A DNA stretch of 64,000 nucleotides from the NCBI RefSeq assembly GCF_000214215.1, contig NC_015559.1:1785001-1849000 (forward strand). The letters run 5' to 3'. Position numbers and translations under genes: made by a program. Positions 10,985 through 19,340 of this stretch are shown here, piece by piece. The notes beneath the pieces are model-generated. The model saw nothing but the letters and a program-made list of their open reading frames with translations. It had not been told where the DNA came from and searched no databases. The DNA comes from Marinomonas posidonica IVIA-Po-181. Its GTDB lineage: Bacteria; Pseudomonadota; Gammaproteobacteria; Pseudomonadales; Marinomonadaceae. The stretch's first letter is position 1. Every line of letters begins with the position of its first letter.

Positions 10985-12187
10985 GTGGCGGAAGTGCGAT
11001 CAATTCTTAACGATTTTAGTCTGAGTGCAATGGTGGCTGGGTTTGTGGCGGTATTAATTGGCTTTGCCAGTTCTGTTGCCATTGTTTTTCAAGCGGCACA
11101 AGCGGCAGGAGCAAGTGAGGATATCATTGTCTCTTGGATCATGGTGCTCGGTATTGGGATGGGGGCCACTTGTTTCTTTTTATCCTTATGGTACAAAACG
11201 CCTGTGATTACCGCTTGGTCTACTCCAGGTGCGGCTTTGCTGGCAACCAGTTTAGGTGACGTCAGTTATCCAGAAGCAATTGGTGTTTTTATATTCGCAG
11301 GGCTCTTAGGTTGCTTAGTAGGAATGTCTGGCTTGTTTGATAAGTTAATGAATTGGGTACCTTTGCCTATTGCTTGTGCCATGTTGGCAGGTGTTTTATT
11401 TCAATTTGGCTTGTCTATTTTTACCTCCATGGCAGAAGATGTTTTTATGGTTGCGATTATGCTGTTGGTGTATTTAGTCGCTAAACGTTTAATGCCTAGA
11501 TACGCTGTTCTGTTGGTTTTACTTGCAGGTGTTATGTGTGTACTTGGCCGTTCAGAGCAGGCTGTTTTTTCAATGATTCCTATGCAATTTGGTCAGTTAA
11601 TTTGGGTGTTTCCTGAATGGAAATTGAGCGCGCTCATAGGTGTGGGGATTCCCTTGTTTATTGTGACTATGACGTCACAAAATATACCGGGTGTGGCGGT
11701 TATGAGAAGTAGTGGCTATCAAACTCCTGTGTCACCTTTGATTAGTTGGACGGGATTAACCTCTGCTGTATTGGCTCCGGCAGGTGGTTTTGCCTTTAAT
11801 CTTGCGGCGATTACGGCGGCGATTTGTTCTGGAGATGAGTGTCATAGAGACCCTAAGAAGCGGTATGTCGCTGGACTGTCTGCGGGTGTGTTTTACCTAA
11901 TTGCAGGTCTAGCTGGTGTTTCTGTCGTTGGTCTGTTTGCTGTCTTTCCTGCCAGTATGGTGGCTGCGCTTGCGGGAATTGCGCTGTTGGGTACGATCGG
12001 AATGAATCTTAAAACCGCCATGTTTGAAGACAGCACTCGAGATGCGGCTTTGATCACCTTTCTTGTTACTGTATCTGGTGTTTCGTTTGCCGGTATCGCG
12101 TCGGCTTTCTGGGGGATTCTATTCGGTATTATTTGCTTGCTGATTAGCAAGCTACAATGGCGCGTAGGTAAGGGTAAATGGAATTAA
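10985..12187 (+). CDS. benE: BenE-family benzoate/H+ symporter-like transporter
   Basis: Up to 400 residues, matching BenE length, with about twelve membrane spans. The first half carries AWSTPGAALLATS and the second half TMTSQNIPGVAVMRSSGY, PAGGFAFNLAAITAAIC and HRDPKKRY, typical of the family. Start is GTG at 10985 or GTG at 10994; the latter has a better GGTGG before it. The last ten bases overlap gntR, so the two are co-transcribed. No benzoate dioxygenase genes are nearby, so the true substrate is uncertain. A perfect palindrome lies upstream. Confidence 0.88.
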   Translation: MAEVRSILNDFSLSAMVAGFVAVLIGFASSVAIVFQAAQAAGASEDIIVSWIMVLGIGMGATCFFLSLWYKTPVITAWSTPGAALLATSLGDVSYPEAIGVFIFAGLLGCLVGMSGLFDKLMNWVPLPIACAMLAGVLFQFGLSIFTSMAEDVFMVAIMLLVYLVAKRLMPRYAVLLVLLAGVMCVLGRSEQAVFSMIPMQFGQLIWVFPEWKLSALIGVGIPLFIVTMTSQNIPGVAVMRSSGYQTPVSPLISWTGLTSAVLAPAGGFAFNLAAITAAICSGDECHRDPKKRYVAGLSAGVFYLIAGLAGVSVVGLFAVFPASMVAALAGIALLGTIGMNLKTAMFEDSTRDAALITFLVTVSGVSFAGIASAFWGILFGIICLLISKLQWRVGKGKWN

Positions 12188-12795
12188 CGCATAGAATTAA
12201 AGAAGACATTTTAAATAACCGATTACCTATGGGAGTGGCTTTAAGACAAACAGTATTATCGGCGCGCTATGGTGTTAGCCGGATTCCTGTTCGTGATGCG
12301 TTGCAGGCTTTGAAGGCCGAGGCTTGGCTAGTGCCCCATGGTAAGGCGGGAGTAATGATCCCGGAACTTGACTGGAAAGAAGCGGAAGACCTTGCTTTAA
12401 TGCGAACAAGACTAGAAAGCTTGGCATTAGGGTTTGCTTTTGAGTACATTGTCCCTGCTCATTTGGATGAAGCAAACTCTTATCTTCGAAAATTAGAAGC
12501 CACTGACTTAACCTTATTAGAACGCGGGGAATTGAATTGGTGCTTTCATTATGCAATATACCAAGCCTGTCACCGTCCAACGTTAATGAGAGCCATTGAA
12601 GTGCTAAATATTCAAGCCAGTCGCTATCTTGGCTTTCAGTTTGGGCCTTTGGGTTACCACAATCATAGTCAAGAAGAACACAGAGCGTGGTTGGAATTAA
12701 TAAGGTGTCATAAAAAAACGGAAGCCGTGCTGTTGCTCGAAAAGCATATTATGGACGCGGGACAGCGATTAACTGAGTATTTGAAAAAAGCCTAA
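12178..12795 (+). CDS. GntR-family regulator, FCD (FadR) subclass
   Basis: 205 residues. The N-terminal winged helix (1-65) includes LRQTVLSARYGVSRIPVRDA, a GntR recognition pattern. The all-helical FCD effector domain (about 70-195) keeps metal-binding His positions in CFHYAIYQACHRP and the C-terminal EKHIMDAG. It overlaps benE by ten bases, so the regulator is made with the transporter. The likely role is ligand-responsive repression of this pair through the palindrome at 10915-10952. The effector may be the transported acid. Confidence 0.9.
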   Translation: MELTHRIKEDILNNRLPMGVALRQTVLSARYGVSRIPVRDALQALKAEAWLVPHGKAGVMIPELDWKEAEDLALMRTRLESLALGFAFEYIVPAHLDEANSYLRKLEATDLTLLERGELNWCFHYAIYQACHRPTLMRAIEVLNIQASRYLGFQFGPLGYHNHSQEEHRAWLELIRCHKKTEAVLLLEKHIMDAGQRLTEYLKKA

Positions 12796-12822
12796 CAGCA
12801 TTGTGTCAGTGAGAATATGGGA

Positions 12823-13488
12823 TTATGACATCTGTGGTAAGTGCACAGATAAACAGGCTCCACCAAAGCGAGATATCGACTTTTCAATGTGCCCATGAGC
12901 CTCGCCATAAGTATGGGCGTTGGCCGAGAGTTCCGCAAAATATAAGCCTAACCCCGTGTTGTCATCTAATAAGGTATCATGATGGTGTTCTTCGTCATCA
13001 ACAAAGCCTGGCCCATCATCTTCTACATTGATAATCAAAAAATCCTTGTCTTGAAATGCAGTTAACACAATTTTGCTTTTCGCATAGCGAAAGGCATTGT
13101 AGACAGCGGTACTGACGACGGCCGTCATTAAGCGTTCATCAAAGCAACCTGTGAGTTTAGAGTCACATTCAAAACTTAGCTCAAGTCCTTTTGCAGTGGC
13201 GGAAGGGGATAGGGCAAATACTTGGTCGTCCAAGAACTCTTCCATTAGGAAGGTGTCTGGATGAAGTTCATACCCATCAGAGGCCAAACGATATAGATAT
13301 AAATATTCAACCCATTCGTCATTGAGCTTTTTTAGGGACTCTTCAATTTGAACAATTTTACTGTTTTGAGGCGCCTCATTACCCAAACTTTCTTTGACTG
13401 TCTGTAACTGGTAGAGCAGAGTGCCCACTTGATTTTTACTCTCATGAATAGCGCTGGCTAAAATGGTGCTTATATTGACTTTTTCCAT
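12823..13488 (-). CDS. Small sensor histidine kinase, partner of the TPR response regulator
   Basis: 221 residues with no membrane span, so cytoplasmic. H15 in SAIHESKNQVG is the probable phosphoacceptor. The C-terminal HATPase domain has an N box (STAVYNAFRYAK), a G1 box (EDDGPGF) and a G2 box (NTGLGLYFAELSANAH). There is no sensory domain, so input must come through a partner. It starts five bases after the stop of the upstream TPR response regulator in the same operon, which is its likely partner. Domain call is firm; the pathway is unknown. Confidence 0.85.
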   Translation of the reverse strand: MEKVNISTILASAIHESKNQVGTLLYQLQTVKESLGNEAPQNSKIVQIEESLKKLNDEWVEYLYLYRLASDGYELHPDTFLMEEFLDDQVFALSPSATAKGLELSFECDSKLTGCFDERLMTAVVSTAVYNAFRYAKSKIVLTAFQDKDFLIINVEDDGPGFVDDEEHHHDTLLDDNTGLGLYFAELSANAHTYGEAHGHIEKSISRFGGACLSVHLPQMS

Positions 13489-13493
13489 CTCGG

Positions 13494-14705
13494 TTAGCTT
13501 CCAAATGCATTTGAATAACGGTCGGTTTGCTCTTTGCTAGGCGCGGTTGCGGTGGCCGAGCTAACATCACTAAGCCAAACCTCAAAAATTTGCTTAGCGG
13601 TTGAAATTTCATTATCCGCAATACAAATGTCCATTTCGTATTCATAGGCTTTTGCTCTGCAGTCTGGCTCATCAAAAAATCCATCGTGGATTTTTTTTAG
13701 GGTGCTGTCGAAATTGTCTTTTTGACGAGGGATCAGAGGGCCATTATCTGCGATTCTAGCCAATGATTCCAAATGCTTTAAATACACCTCAGAAGTGTTA
13801 TAGCAAGAATGTTTTGCGAGAAAAACGGCTTTGCGATAGGCCATTTCCGAGGTAATACTGTCCCCTAGTAGTAAGCTAATACGTCCCAGTTCCATTTGAC
13901 GTAAGATGTTTTTAGGTGACTTGGTGATGGCTTCAATTAAGGCGGATTGGGCCTCAGCGACTTTGTCTTGTTTTAACAATACTTTAGCCAACCAGTCATA
14001 AGCACTGACAAAAAAACGGTTGTCTAGCATCAACTGATGTAGCAGTTTTTCCGCTTTTTCAAGCTCATCCATTAAGTAATAGGATTTGGCTTTGCCAAAT
14101 AAAGCCCAAGGCATTTTGCGACTTTTAATGGTTTTATTAAATAGAGAGAGGGCTTTTTTATAGTCTTTTAACTCTAAATAACAATCGCCCATAATGCGTT
14201 CACATTTTCCCTCTAAAGAAGGGTATTTCTCCATCACGATTTTGGCTTCATTAACGGCCGTCTCATATTCTTTGTTATCCAGTGCCAAGTTGACTTTATA
14301 GAGGCGTTCTTTGGTTTCTAGAAGTTTATTAAGTCGACGTTGTAGCATAGCCTGAGAGAAAGGCTTGGTGACGTAACCATCTGGTTGGTATTCAATTGCG
14401 CCCATGACCATTTCAATAGAGGTTTCTGCCGTCACCATTAAATAGGTCGCAGTATTAGGTATCAATGCTGAATGGCGAACTTCTTCGAGCAGCTGTTGGC
14501 CATCCTTGCCTTTCCCTAAGTTGTAATCCGATAGGATGACATCAAATGATTTACTGCGAAGCAGTTCAATGGCTGTTTCGGCTTTCATGGCGATATCGAT
14601 CGAAGTGAAACCAAAATCGGTTAGCATTTTTCGCTGCATGATTCGAGCTTCTGCCATGTCCTCAATCAAGAGTGCTTTTTTCTGAGAAAAATCTTGCTGA
14701 GCCAT
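13494..14705 (-). CDS. Response regulator with TPR repeats
   Basis: 403 residues. The receiver domain (about 8-125) has E15-D16, phosphoacceptor D60 in ILSDYNLG, T92 and K114 in YVTKPF. Residues 135-320 contain several tetratricopeptide-like helical pairs, for example CYLELKDYKKALSLFNKTIK and AKSYYLMDELEKAEKLL, so the output is protein binding rather than DNA binding. It is transcribed with the downstream kinase. Its own upstream neighbour is yacG, on the same strand, 26 bases away. Confidence 0.88.
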   Translation of the reverse strand: MAQQDFSQKKALLIEDMAEARIMQRKMLTDFGFTSIDIAMKAETAIELLRSKSFDVILSDYNLGKGKDGQQLLEEVRHSALIPNTATYLMVTAETSIEMVMGAIEYQPDGYVTKPFSQAMLQRRLNKLLETKERLYKVNLALDNKEYETAVNEAKIVMEKYPSLEGKCERIMGDCYLELKDYKKALSLFNKTIKSRKMPWALFGKAKSYYLMDELEKAEKLLHQLMLDNRFFVSAYDWLAKVLLKQDKVAEAQSALIEAITKSPKNILRQMELGRISLLLGDSITSEMAYRKAVFLAKHSCYNTSEVYLKHLESLARIADNGPLIPRQKDNFDSTLKKIHDGFFDEPDCRAKAYEYEMDICIADNEISTAKQIFEVWLSDVSSATATAPSKEQTDRYSNAFGS

Positions 14706-14731
14706 AAAATATTACATTCCCACTCTAAACA

Positions 14732-14950
14732 TCATAAAAAAGACTTATTAGGATTTGCGGCTAAGTCTTCGGAGAAAATTTCATCTTCCTCAGACGTCTG
14801 CTGAGGTATGGCATAGGACTCACTGGCCCACTCACCAAGATCAATTAATTTACAGCGAGCACTGCAAAAAGGTCGATCGGGGTTATCATTAGACCATGCG
14901 GATTTTATTTGACAGGTTGGGCAAGCAATAAAACTCGTATTCTCTATCAT
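14732..14950 (-). CDS. yacG: YacG, zinc-binding DNA gyrase inhibitor
   Basis: 72 residues. The four-cysteine zinc site is CPTC plus [12 protein letters not shown], and [11 protein letters not shown] follows; this order is diagnostic of YacG. In E. coli YacG binds GyrB and blocks DNA binding by gyrase. It overlaps coaE by four bases (ATGA). The pilD-coaE-yacG order is widely conserved. The acidic tail is family-typical. Confidence 0.94.
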   Translation of the reverse strand: MIENTSFIACPTCQIKSAWSNDNPDRPFCSARCKLIDLGEWASESYAIPQQTSEEDEIFSEDLAANPNKSFL

Positions 14951-15549
14951 TTGATCAACCTTAAAATTGTTTCGTGCATGTTTAAAACTTTAGCATTCAT
15001 CTCATTAATATTTCCAGCATTTTCAAGGACTAAATCTGCTTTATCAAGTCTAGTCTGATTGCTTAACTGTGAATTGATAATACTTAGAGTGGTTTCTTCA
15101 TTAATATGGTCGCGATTCATGACTCTTTGAATTTGAATCTCTTTGGGCGTATCAATCGCGATAACATGGCGGCACATTTTGTTTTGCTGGGTTTCAAACA
15201 GCAAGGGGTGAACCAATAAAACATAGTCTGACTTTGCTGCTTGTAAAGCCTCGCTTAAGGATTCTCTTATGGCAGGATGGGTAACACTTTCTAACCAGGC
15301 TTTTTCCTCCGGTTGACTAAACACAATCTGTCGTAAAGCTCGACGGTCAAGAGTGCCATCTTCAAGAAGAATGTCATCACCAAATCGCTGGTGTATTTTT
15401 GTGAGTGCTGGTGTGCCGCGCTCGACGACTTGTCGGGCGACATCGTCAGCATCAATGCTTTCAATACCAAGTTGATTAAATAAGGTTGCAATGGTGCTTT
15501 TTCCGGAGCCAATGCCGCCGGCTAAACCAATGATAGGAACTGCTGTCAT
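14947..15549 (-). CDS. coaE: Dephospho-CoA kinase
   Basis: 200 residues, normal length. It catalyses the last step of coenzyme A synthesis, ATP-dependent phosphorylation of the 3'-hydroxyl of dephospho-CoA. The Walker A is [12 protein letters not shown] at residues 7-18. [11 protein letters not shown] and LVHPLLFET correspond to substrate-binding segments. It overlaps both neighbours by four bases (prepilin peptidase upstream, yacG downstream), so translation is probably coupled. Confidence 0.96.
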   Translation of the reverse strand: MTAVPIIGLAGGIGSGKSTIATLFNQLGIESIDADDVARQVVERGTPALTKIHQRFGDDILLEDGTLDRRALRQIVFSQPEEKAWLESVTHPAIRESLSEALQAAKSDYVLLVHPLLFETQQNKMCRHVIAIDTPKEIQIQRVMNRDHINEETTLSIINSQLSNQTRLDKADLVLENAGNINEMNAKVLNMHETILRLIK

Positions 15550-16328
15550 AATATCTTTATGTAAAATAAGAAAATGCCCGAAAACGTTAAAAAGGGTCCA
15601 AACGCAATTAAGTTTACTTTTTGTTTCACTCTAATGACAGTGTATAAGATTCCGAGTATACATGCACAAAATAGTATGTCAGGAAGGTGCAAAAAACCGA
15701 GCCAAGCTCCTAAAACGGCTGTTAATTTCGCATCGCCAATTCCAATGCCGGTTTGCTTTCGAAATCGAGAATATAATTTTCCAAGGCCATATATTACTAA
15801 AAAGCCAATGATGGCCCCCAGCACATGATTAGATAGTTGAACTGAATTAAGTTGTGTTAGAAAAGCGCAAATAATTGCGACTAATAGACATTCGTCTGGT
15901 AATAGATAGTGTTCACTGTCGATGAAGGACGCTGTTATTAAGGCACTGATGAGTAGACTGTAAAGGATTAAAGCGTAAAGCTCATAAATCAAAAATGGCA
16001 GTGCCGCACATGCCATTAAGTGAGTCAGCTCGATGATGGTATAACGAGCTGAAATCTTCTGCAGACAATAACGGCAGCGCCGGCGAAGCAATACAAAACT
16101 CAAAATAGGAATGAGATCCCAAATAGACAGTCTGTGTTGGCAGGAAGGACAACGGGAATGTTTGGGGTAGGGGCTATTTATGGTTTTAGGGGGAATGCCT
16201 AATATGAGCTTTGCTTCTTTTTGCCAATTTAAGTGTTGTTGTTTTGGCCAACGATAACAGTATGCACCGGAAAAGCTACCAAGGCTTAAAACAAAGATGA
16301 GATATAAAGCATAACGAATACAGTCCAT
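15546..16328 (-). CDS. pilD: Prepilin peptidase (type 4 leader peptidase)
   Basis: 260 residues, a membrane aspartyl protease that cleaves and N-methylates type IV pilins. The cytoplasmic zinc loop has CPSC and CRYC (about residues 60-90). The two catalytic Asp motifs are FIDSEHYLLPDE and GIGIGDAKL (GxGD). About eight membrane helices follow. It is downstream of pilC in a tight minus-strand run, and its natural substrate includes the pilin at 18331-18783. Slightly shorter than the usual 280-290 residues. Confidence 0.94.
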   Translation of the reverse strand: MDCIRYALYLIFVLSLGSFSGAYCYRWPKQQHLNWQKEAKLILGIPPKTINSPYPKHSRCPSCQHRLSIWDLIPILSFVLLRRRCRYCLQKISARYTIIELTHLMACAALPFLIYELYALILYSLLISALITASFIDSEHYLLPDECLLVAIICAFLTQLNSVQLSNHVLGAIIGFLVIYGLGKLYSRFRKQTGIGIGDAKLTAVLGAWLGFLHLPDILFCACILGILYTVIRVKQKVNLIAFGPFLTFSGIFLFYIKIL

Positions 16329-16337
16329 GCTTTTCCT

Positions 16338-17402
16338 TTAAGGTAAATTTAACAAAGGGGCGTAAATGCTAACAAGTGCGGAAGCGACAAAACTCCCGGC
16401 CATTAAAAGGCAAAGAGCAGGGATGAGTTTTTCGAGCAAATCTATCTTTTTTTGCCAATTTTGCTCGTGTTTTTTGGCGGCAATAAATAACGCACGATCT
16501 AAATCCCCATCCTGCTCTGCTGAGTAAAGTGCAATGGCGGCTTCATCGGGAAACCAATGACTGGGAAAGCTATTGGTATAATTTCGTCCAAGTTTGAGTT
16601 GATAGTAGGCACAGAGAATCTCATCAATCGTGGCAGAGTGATTTAAATAGAGGTGCATTTGTTGAAGCGTTTGCTGCAAAGTTGTTCCTGTGTGTCTTGC
16701 TGTTGATAGCAAAGAAAAAATCTTGGTTAGGCGAAACGTGATACTGACTTTTTCAAGCCAAGAACAGGCTTTTCCATTGTGTAAGGAAAGCAAGGCATAG
16801 AGCTGAACAAAGCTGGTTAAGGCATAAACTGACACCATCGGAAGCATTTCGATAACAGGGTTTTGGTCTGATGTAAGCTGCCAGAATTGATTGGCTAATG
16901 AAATGATTAGAGCGATTTGAATGATGCAAAAAGGATATAGGATGGCTTTAAAAATACGTGTAGACCAGTCCAGTAAAGAGGTCAGCTGCAAAATGGATGT
17001 CGTTAAGCTCTGTTGACAGTCTTCTCGGGAGCCTTTTGCATTAATAAGCCGACAATATGGCGAGGCAATGTTTAGGCATAAACGGCTGAGACTCAAGTTG
17101 AAGTTTTTTCCGTTGTTTAGTTCACTTAATAACGCTTTATTTATCTCTGTAAGAGAATCTGTTCGTGATGCTAAGGCTAGATGTTCTATTGCCTCTGTGA
17201 GTTGCAGACCGGATTGCAGTGCGCTATCAATTTCTTTATAGAAGGTTAATAAAGAGACATAGTTGAGATAGGTTGGTTGCCATTCCTTGATACTCAATGG
17301 CCATTTACCTTGGGCCATTAGCGCCAAAACGAGCTCGGTTTCAGAGTTGTCTTGGTGAATCTCTTCTCGTTTATCATAAAATATCACTTTGAACCAAGTC
17401 AT
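16338..17402 (-). CDS. pilC: Type IV pilus / type II secretion inner-membrane protein (PilC/GspF)
   Basis: 354 residues against about 400 for typical PilC; the N-terminal part is reduced. Two GspF domains are visible, with membrane helices near residues 150-205 and at the C-terminus (LIPALCLLMAGSFVASALVS). The signatures ALQSGLQLTEAIEHLA and TGTTLQQTLQQM mark the repeated domain. It is the platform protein that turns ATPase motion into pilin assembly. It lies between the ATPase and the peptidase. Sequence is divergent, so the specific pilus type is uncertain. Confidence 0.85.
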   Translation of the reverse strand: MTWFKVIFYDKREEIHQDNSETELVLALMAQGKWPLSIKEWQPTYLNYVSLLTFYKEIDSALQSGLQLTEAIEHLALASRTDSLTEINKALLSELNNGKNFNLSLSRLCLNIASPYCRLINAKGSREDCQQSLTTSILQLTSLLDWSTRIFKAILYPFCIIQIALIISLANQFWQLTSDQNPVIEMLPMVSVYALTSFVQLYALLSLHNGKACSWLEKVSITFRLTKIFSLLSTARHTGTTLQQTLQQMHLYLNHSATIDEILCAYYQLKLGRNYTNSFPSHWFPDEAAIALYSAEQDGDLDRALFIAAKKHEQNWQKKIDLLEKLIPALCLLMAGSFVASALVSIYAPLLNLP

Positions 17403-17410
17403 ATGAAAGC

Positions 17411-18334
17411 CTATGTGTGATTCATGGCATGCCAGAGATGGTTTGAGTGGATTAGAGTGTCGTAAGTGTCTGGCATGCGATCGCTCCAGAGGGGCTTTAA
17501 TGCACTAAAAACGGCATGTTGCCCTTGATCTTGATATTGCATGGATTGATGAATAATGAGCTTTAAGGAGCTGGCCAGAGAGAAAAAATCAACTTGCCAA
17601 GCATGACACCGATGAATAGCATCAAAAGCCGAGTTAGTATGCAATGTGGCTAAAACAAGGTGTCCGGTTAGTGCTGCATTAACGGCTAAATTTGCGGTAA
17701 TGGCATCTCGAATTTCCCCTAGCATTATGATGTCAGGATCTTGTCGTAAAAATGACTTTAGTAAGGCTGCTGAGTTAAGACCGATGGCTGGGTTAGGTTC
17801 GCATTGAAATAACCCAGGTAATTCATATTCGACAGGGTCCTCAATCGTAAAAATACTTTTTTGTCCCGTATTTAAGGCTTCTAGGCAGGCGTAGAGAGTG
17901 GTGCTCTTTCCTGCACCAGTTGCACCACAGACTAAGATTAAGCCACTGGCTGAATGTATGGCGGTTTTCAGTTGGCTGAAGATGGTCTTAGGCAAGCCTA
18001 TTTGGTGTAAGCTCAATTGCTGCTTTTCGGGTAATAGGCGGAGAGCGACTTTCTCACCTTTTACTGTGGCAATGATGCTGACTCGAATAAAGGTCGTTTT
18101 GTCTTTTTCGCAAAAGGTAAATTGACCTTCCTGAGTTCGCCGAGATTCTGAGAGATCCAAATTGGCCTTCATTTTGATTCGGTTCAGTAAACCTTCGCTA
18201 GAAGCCAGTTCAGTTATTTTACTAAGTAAGCCAAATTGTCTTTGATAAATCTGAAGAGCATGATTGGTTTGCTGAATGTGTATGTCGGTCGCACCTGCTT
18301 GAATCGCGGTGGTTAATATTTCTTCTAGCGTCAT
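17411..18334 (-). CDS. pilB: Short PilB/GspE-type assembly ATPase
   Basis: 307 residues, far below the 560 or so of PilB: the N-terminal N1 domain is absent and the protein begins at N2 (TTAIQAGATDIHIQ). The core is intact: Walker A GATGAGKSTT, Asp box TIEDPVEYELPG, Walker B DPDIIMLGEIRD and His box TGHLVLATLHT. The four-cysteine zinc motif of PilB/GspE is missing from the C-terminal part, which is also short. It overlaps the pilin gene by four bases and precedes pilC. It may be a true small ATPase or a reduced PilB; a PilT-like role is less likely given the position. Confidence 0.85.
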   Translation of the reverse strand: MTLEEILTTAIQAGATDIHIQQTNHALQIYQRQFGLLSKITELASSEGLLNRIKMKANLDLSESRRTQEGQFTFCEKDKTTFIRVSIIATVKGEKVALRLLPEKQQLSLHQIGLPKTIFSQLKTAIHSASGLILVCGATGAGKSTTLYACLEALNTGQKSIFTIEDPVEYELPGLFQCEPNPAIGLNSAALLKSFLRQDPDIIMLGEIRDAITANLAVNAALTGHLVLATLHTNSAFDAIHRCHAWQVDFFSLASSLKLIIHQSMQYQDQGQHAVFSALKPLWSDRMPDTYDTLIHSNHLWHAMNHT

Positions 18335-18783
18335 TTTTCTTCTCCGATACTAGAGGCGCATTGCTGAGGCAGAATTTGCTCATTTATATCGGAGAGGCAT
18401 GACCAGTTGCGGTTGCTATCACGTTGATAGGTGATTACTTGGCCCTCATTGATTTCGGTGCTGTCATTCAGGGTTAATACTAGATCCCCACTGACTTTGT
18501 TTTGGTTCTTTACACTAAGGTTTTTAACGATCGAGTCGTCAGCTAAAGTGCGTTTGTAGAGGGTAAATTCCTCGCTACTTGGGAAATGGCCATTTAATAA
18601 GATGAATTCTTCTACAATCGCTTGATGTTGGGTGCCTATGTTTTGGGCATCAATGAGTTTGGCTTTGGCTATTTGGCGTGTAAAGGTGGGCGCAGAAAGG
18701 CTGGCTAAAATAGAGATAATGGCAATCACAACCATTAGCTCAAGCAAGGTAAAGCCTTGCTGGGCATCGCGGTAAATAAACAT
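18331..18783 (-). CDS. Type IV pilin / pseudopilin
   Basis: 150 residues. The ten-residue leader MFIYRDAQQG ends in the Gly cleaved by prepilin peptidase. The mature N-terminus FTLLELMVVIAIISILASL has the conserved Glu at +5. A globular domain with two late Cys (SCLSDI and PQQCAS) could form the D-region disulfide of a major pilin. It is first in the pilin-ATPase-PilC-peptidase run, overlapping the ATPase gene by four bases. Major pilin versus minor pseudopilin cannot be decided from sequence. Confidence 0.93.
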   Translation of the reverse strand: MFIYRDAQQGFTLLELMVVIAIISILASLSAPTFTRQIAKAKLIDAQNIGTQHQAIVEEFILLNGHFPSSEEFTLYKRTLADDSIVKNLSVKNQNKVSGDLVLTLNDSTEINEGQVITYQRDSNRNWSCLSDINEQILPQQCASSIGEEK

Positions 18784-18845
18784 TCTTCACTCCTTGAAGA
18801 GATCGTTAGGCATCCTGCCTTTGTGTTAAAAAGTCTTGCTCACCA

Positions 18846-19223
18846 TTAGACGGTTTGATCTAACATCTCGCCAGTCGGTGTTTTTTCTGAGTAATATTCA
18901 GATTTATTGATTTTGCCAGGTACGAGTAAAGAAGCGTCTTCTTCAATAAACTCATCTTCAATGATGCTGTCTTGTGCCTCTGATGATTTTGCTTTTTTCT
19001 TTTTGGCTTCTTCAGATTGTTTCTGCGTACGACCTTGTAGTGCTTGACCTTGTTCGGAAATGGTGACGACTAGGTCACTGGAAGCTTTGGCATTGCGGGC
19101 ATTCAAAGCCGCCATATTAGTGTCTTCATCGGAGCGGACGTCGTAAGTCGTATAACCTGGTTGGGCTACATTGGATTGTGTATGGTTGGACACGGCAATG
19201 GAATGGGGGAGGCTACCGGACAT
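18846..19223 (-). CDS. Hypothetical hydrophilic protein
   Basis: About 125 residues from the ATG at 19223, preceded by GGTGAG; upstream GTG codons at 19232/19235 are alternatives. No signal peptide or membrane span. It is low-complexity and charged, with EEAKKKKAKSSEAQD and an acidic IIEDEFIEEDASLL. The N-terminal third contains YTTYDVRSDEDTNMAALNAR. No family is recognised. It lies between pta and the pilin gene on the same strand, 63 bases before the pilin, so it may share transcription with the pilus genes. Low complexity suggests disorder. Confidence 0.65.
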   Translation of the reverse strand: MSGSLPHSIAVSNHTQSNVAQPGYTTYDVRSDEDTNMAALNARNAKASSDLVVTISEQGQALQGRTQKQSEEAKKKKAKSSEAQDSIIEDEFIEEDASLLVPGKINKSEYYSEKTPTGEMLDQTV

Positions 19224-19286
19224 AATACTCACCACTTACAATTGTAATCTATTGTTAATGGTTAAATATTAATCGGCAAAGTGGTG

Positions 19287-19330
19287 ATTGTCCAATCCGG
19301 TTTGCATTATATGACTCCGGATTGGACGAT
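19287..19330. repeat. 14-bp inverted repeat after pta
   Basis: ATTGTCCAATCCGG (19287-19300) pairs with CCGGATTGGACGAT (19317-19330) with one G-T wobble and a 16-base loop. It lies just past the pta stop on the minus strand and upstream of the small hypothetical gene. There is no clear T-run, so it is either a weak terminator, an mRNA-end protector, or a regulatory dyad. Confidence 0.6.
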
Positions 19331-19340
19331 GAGGGTTAAA

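Noticed and set aside
10985-12795. Part of a benzoate degradation cluster
   Set aside because: Only a BenE-like transporter and a GntR regulator are present; no benABCD or catechol genes are nearby.
17411-18334. Retraction ATPase PilT
   Set aside because: Its place between pilin and pilC and its N2-type start fit an assembly ATPase; the short length alone does not make it PilT.
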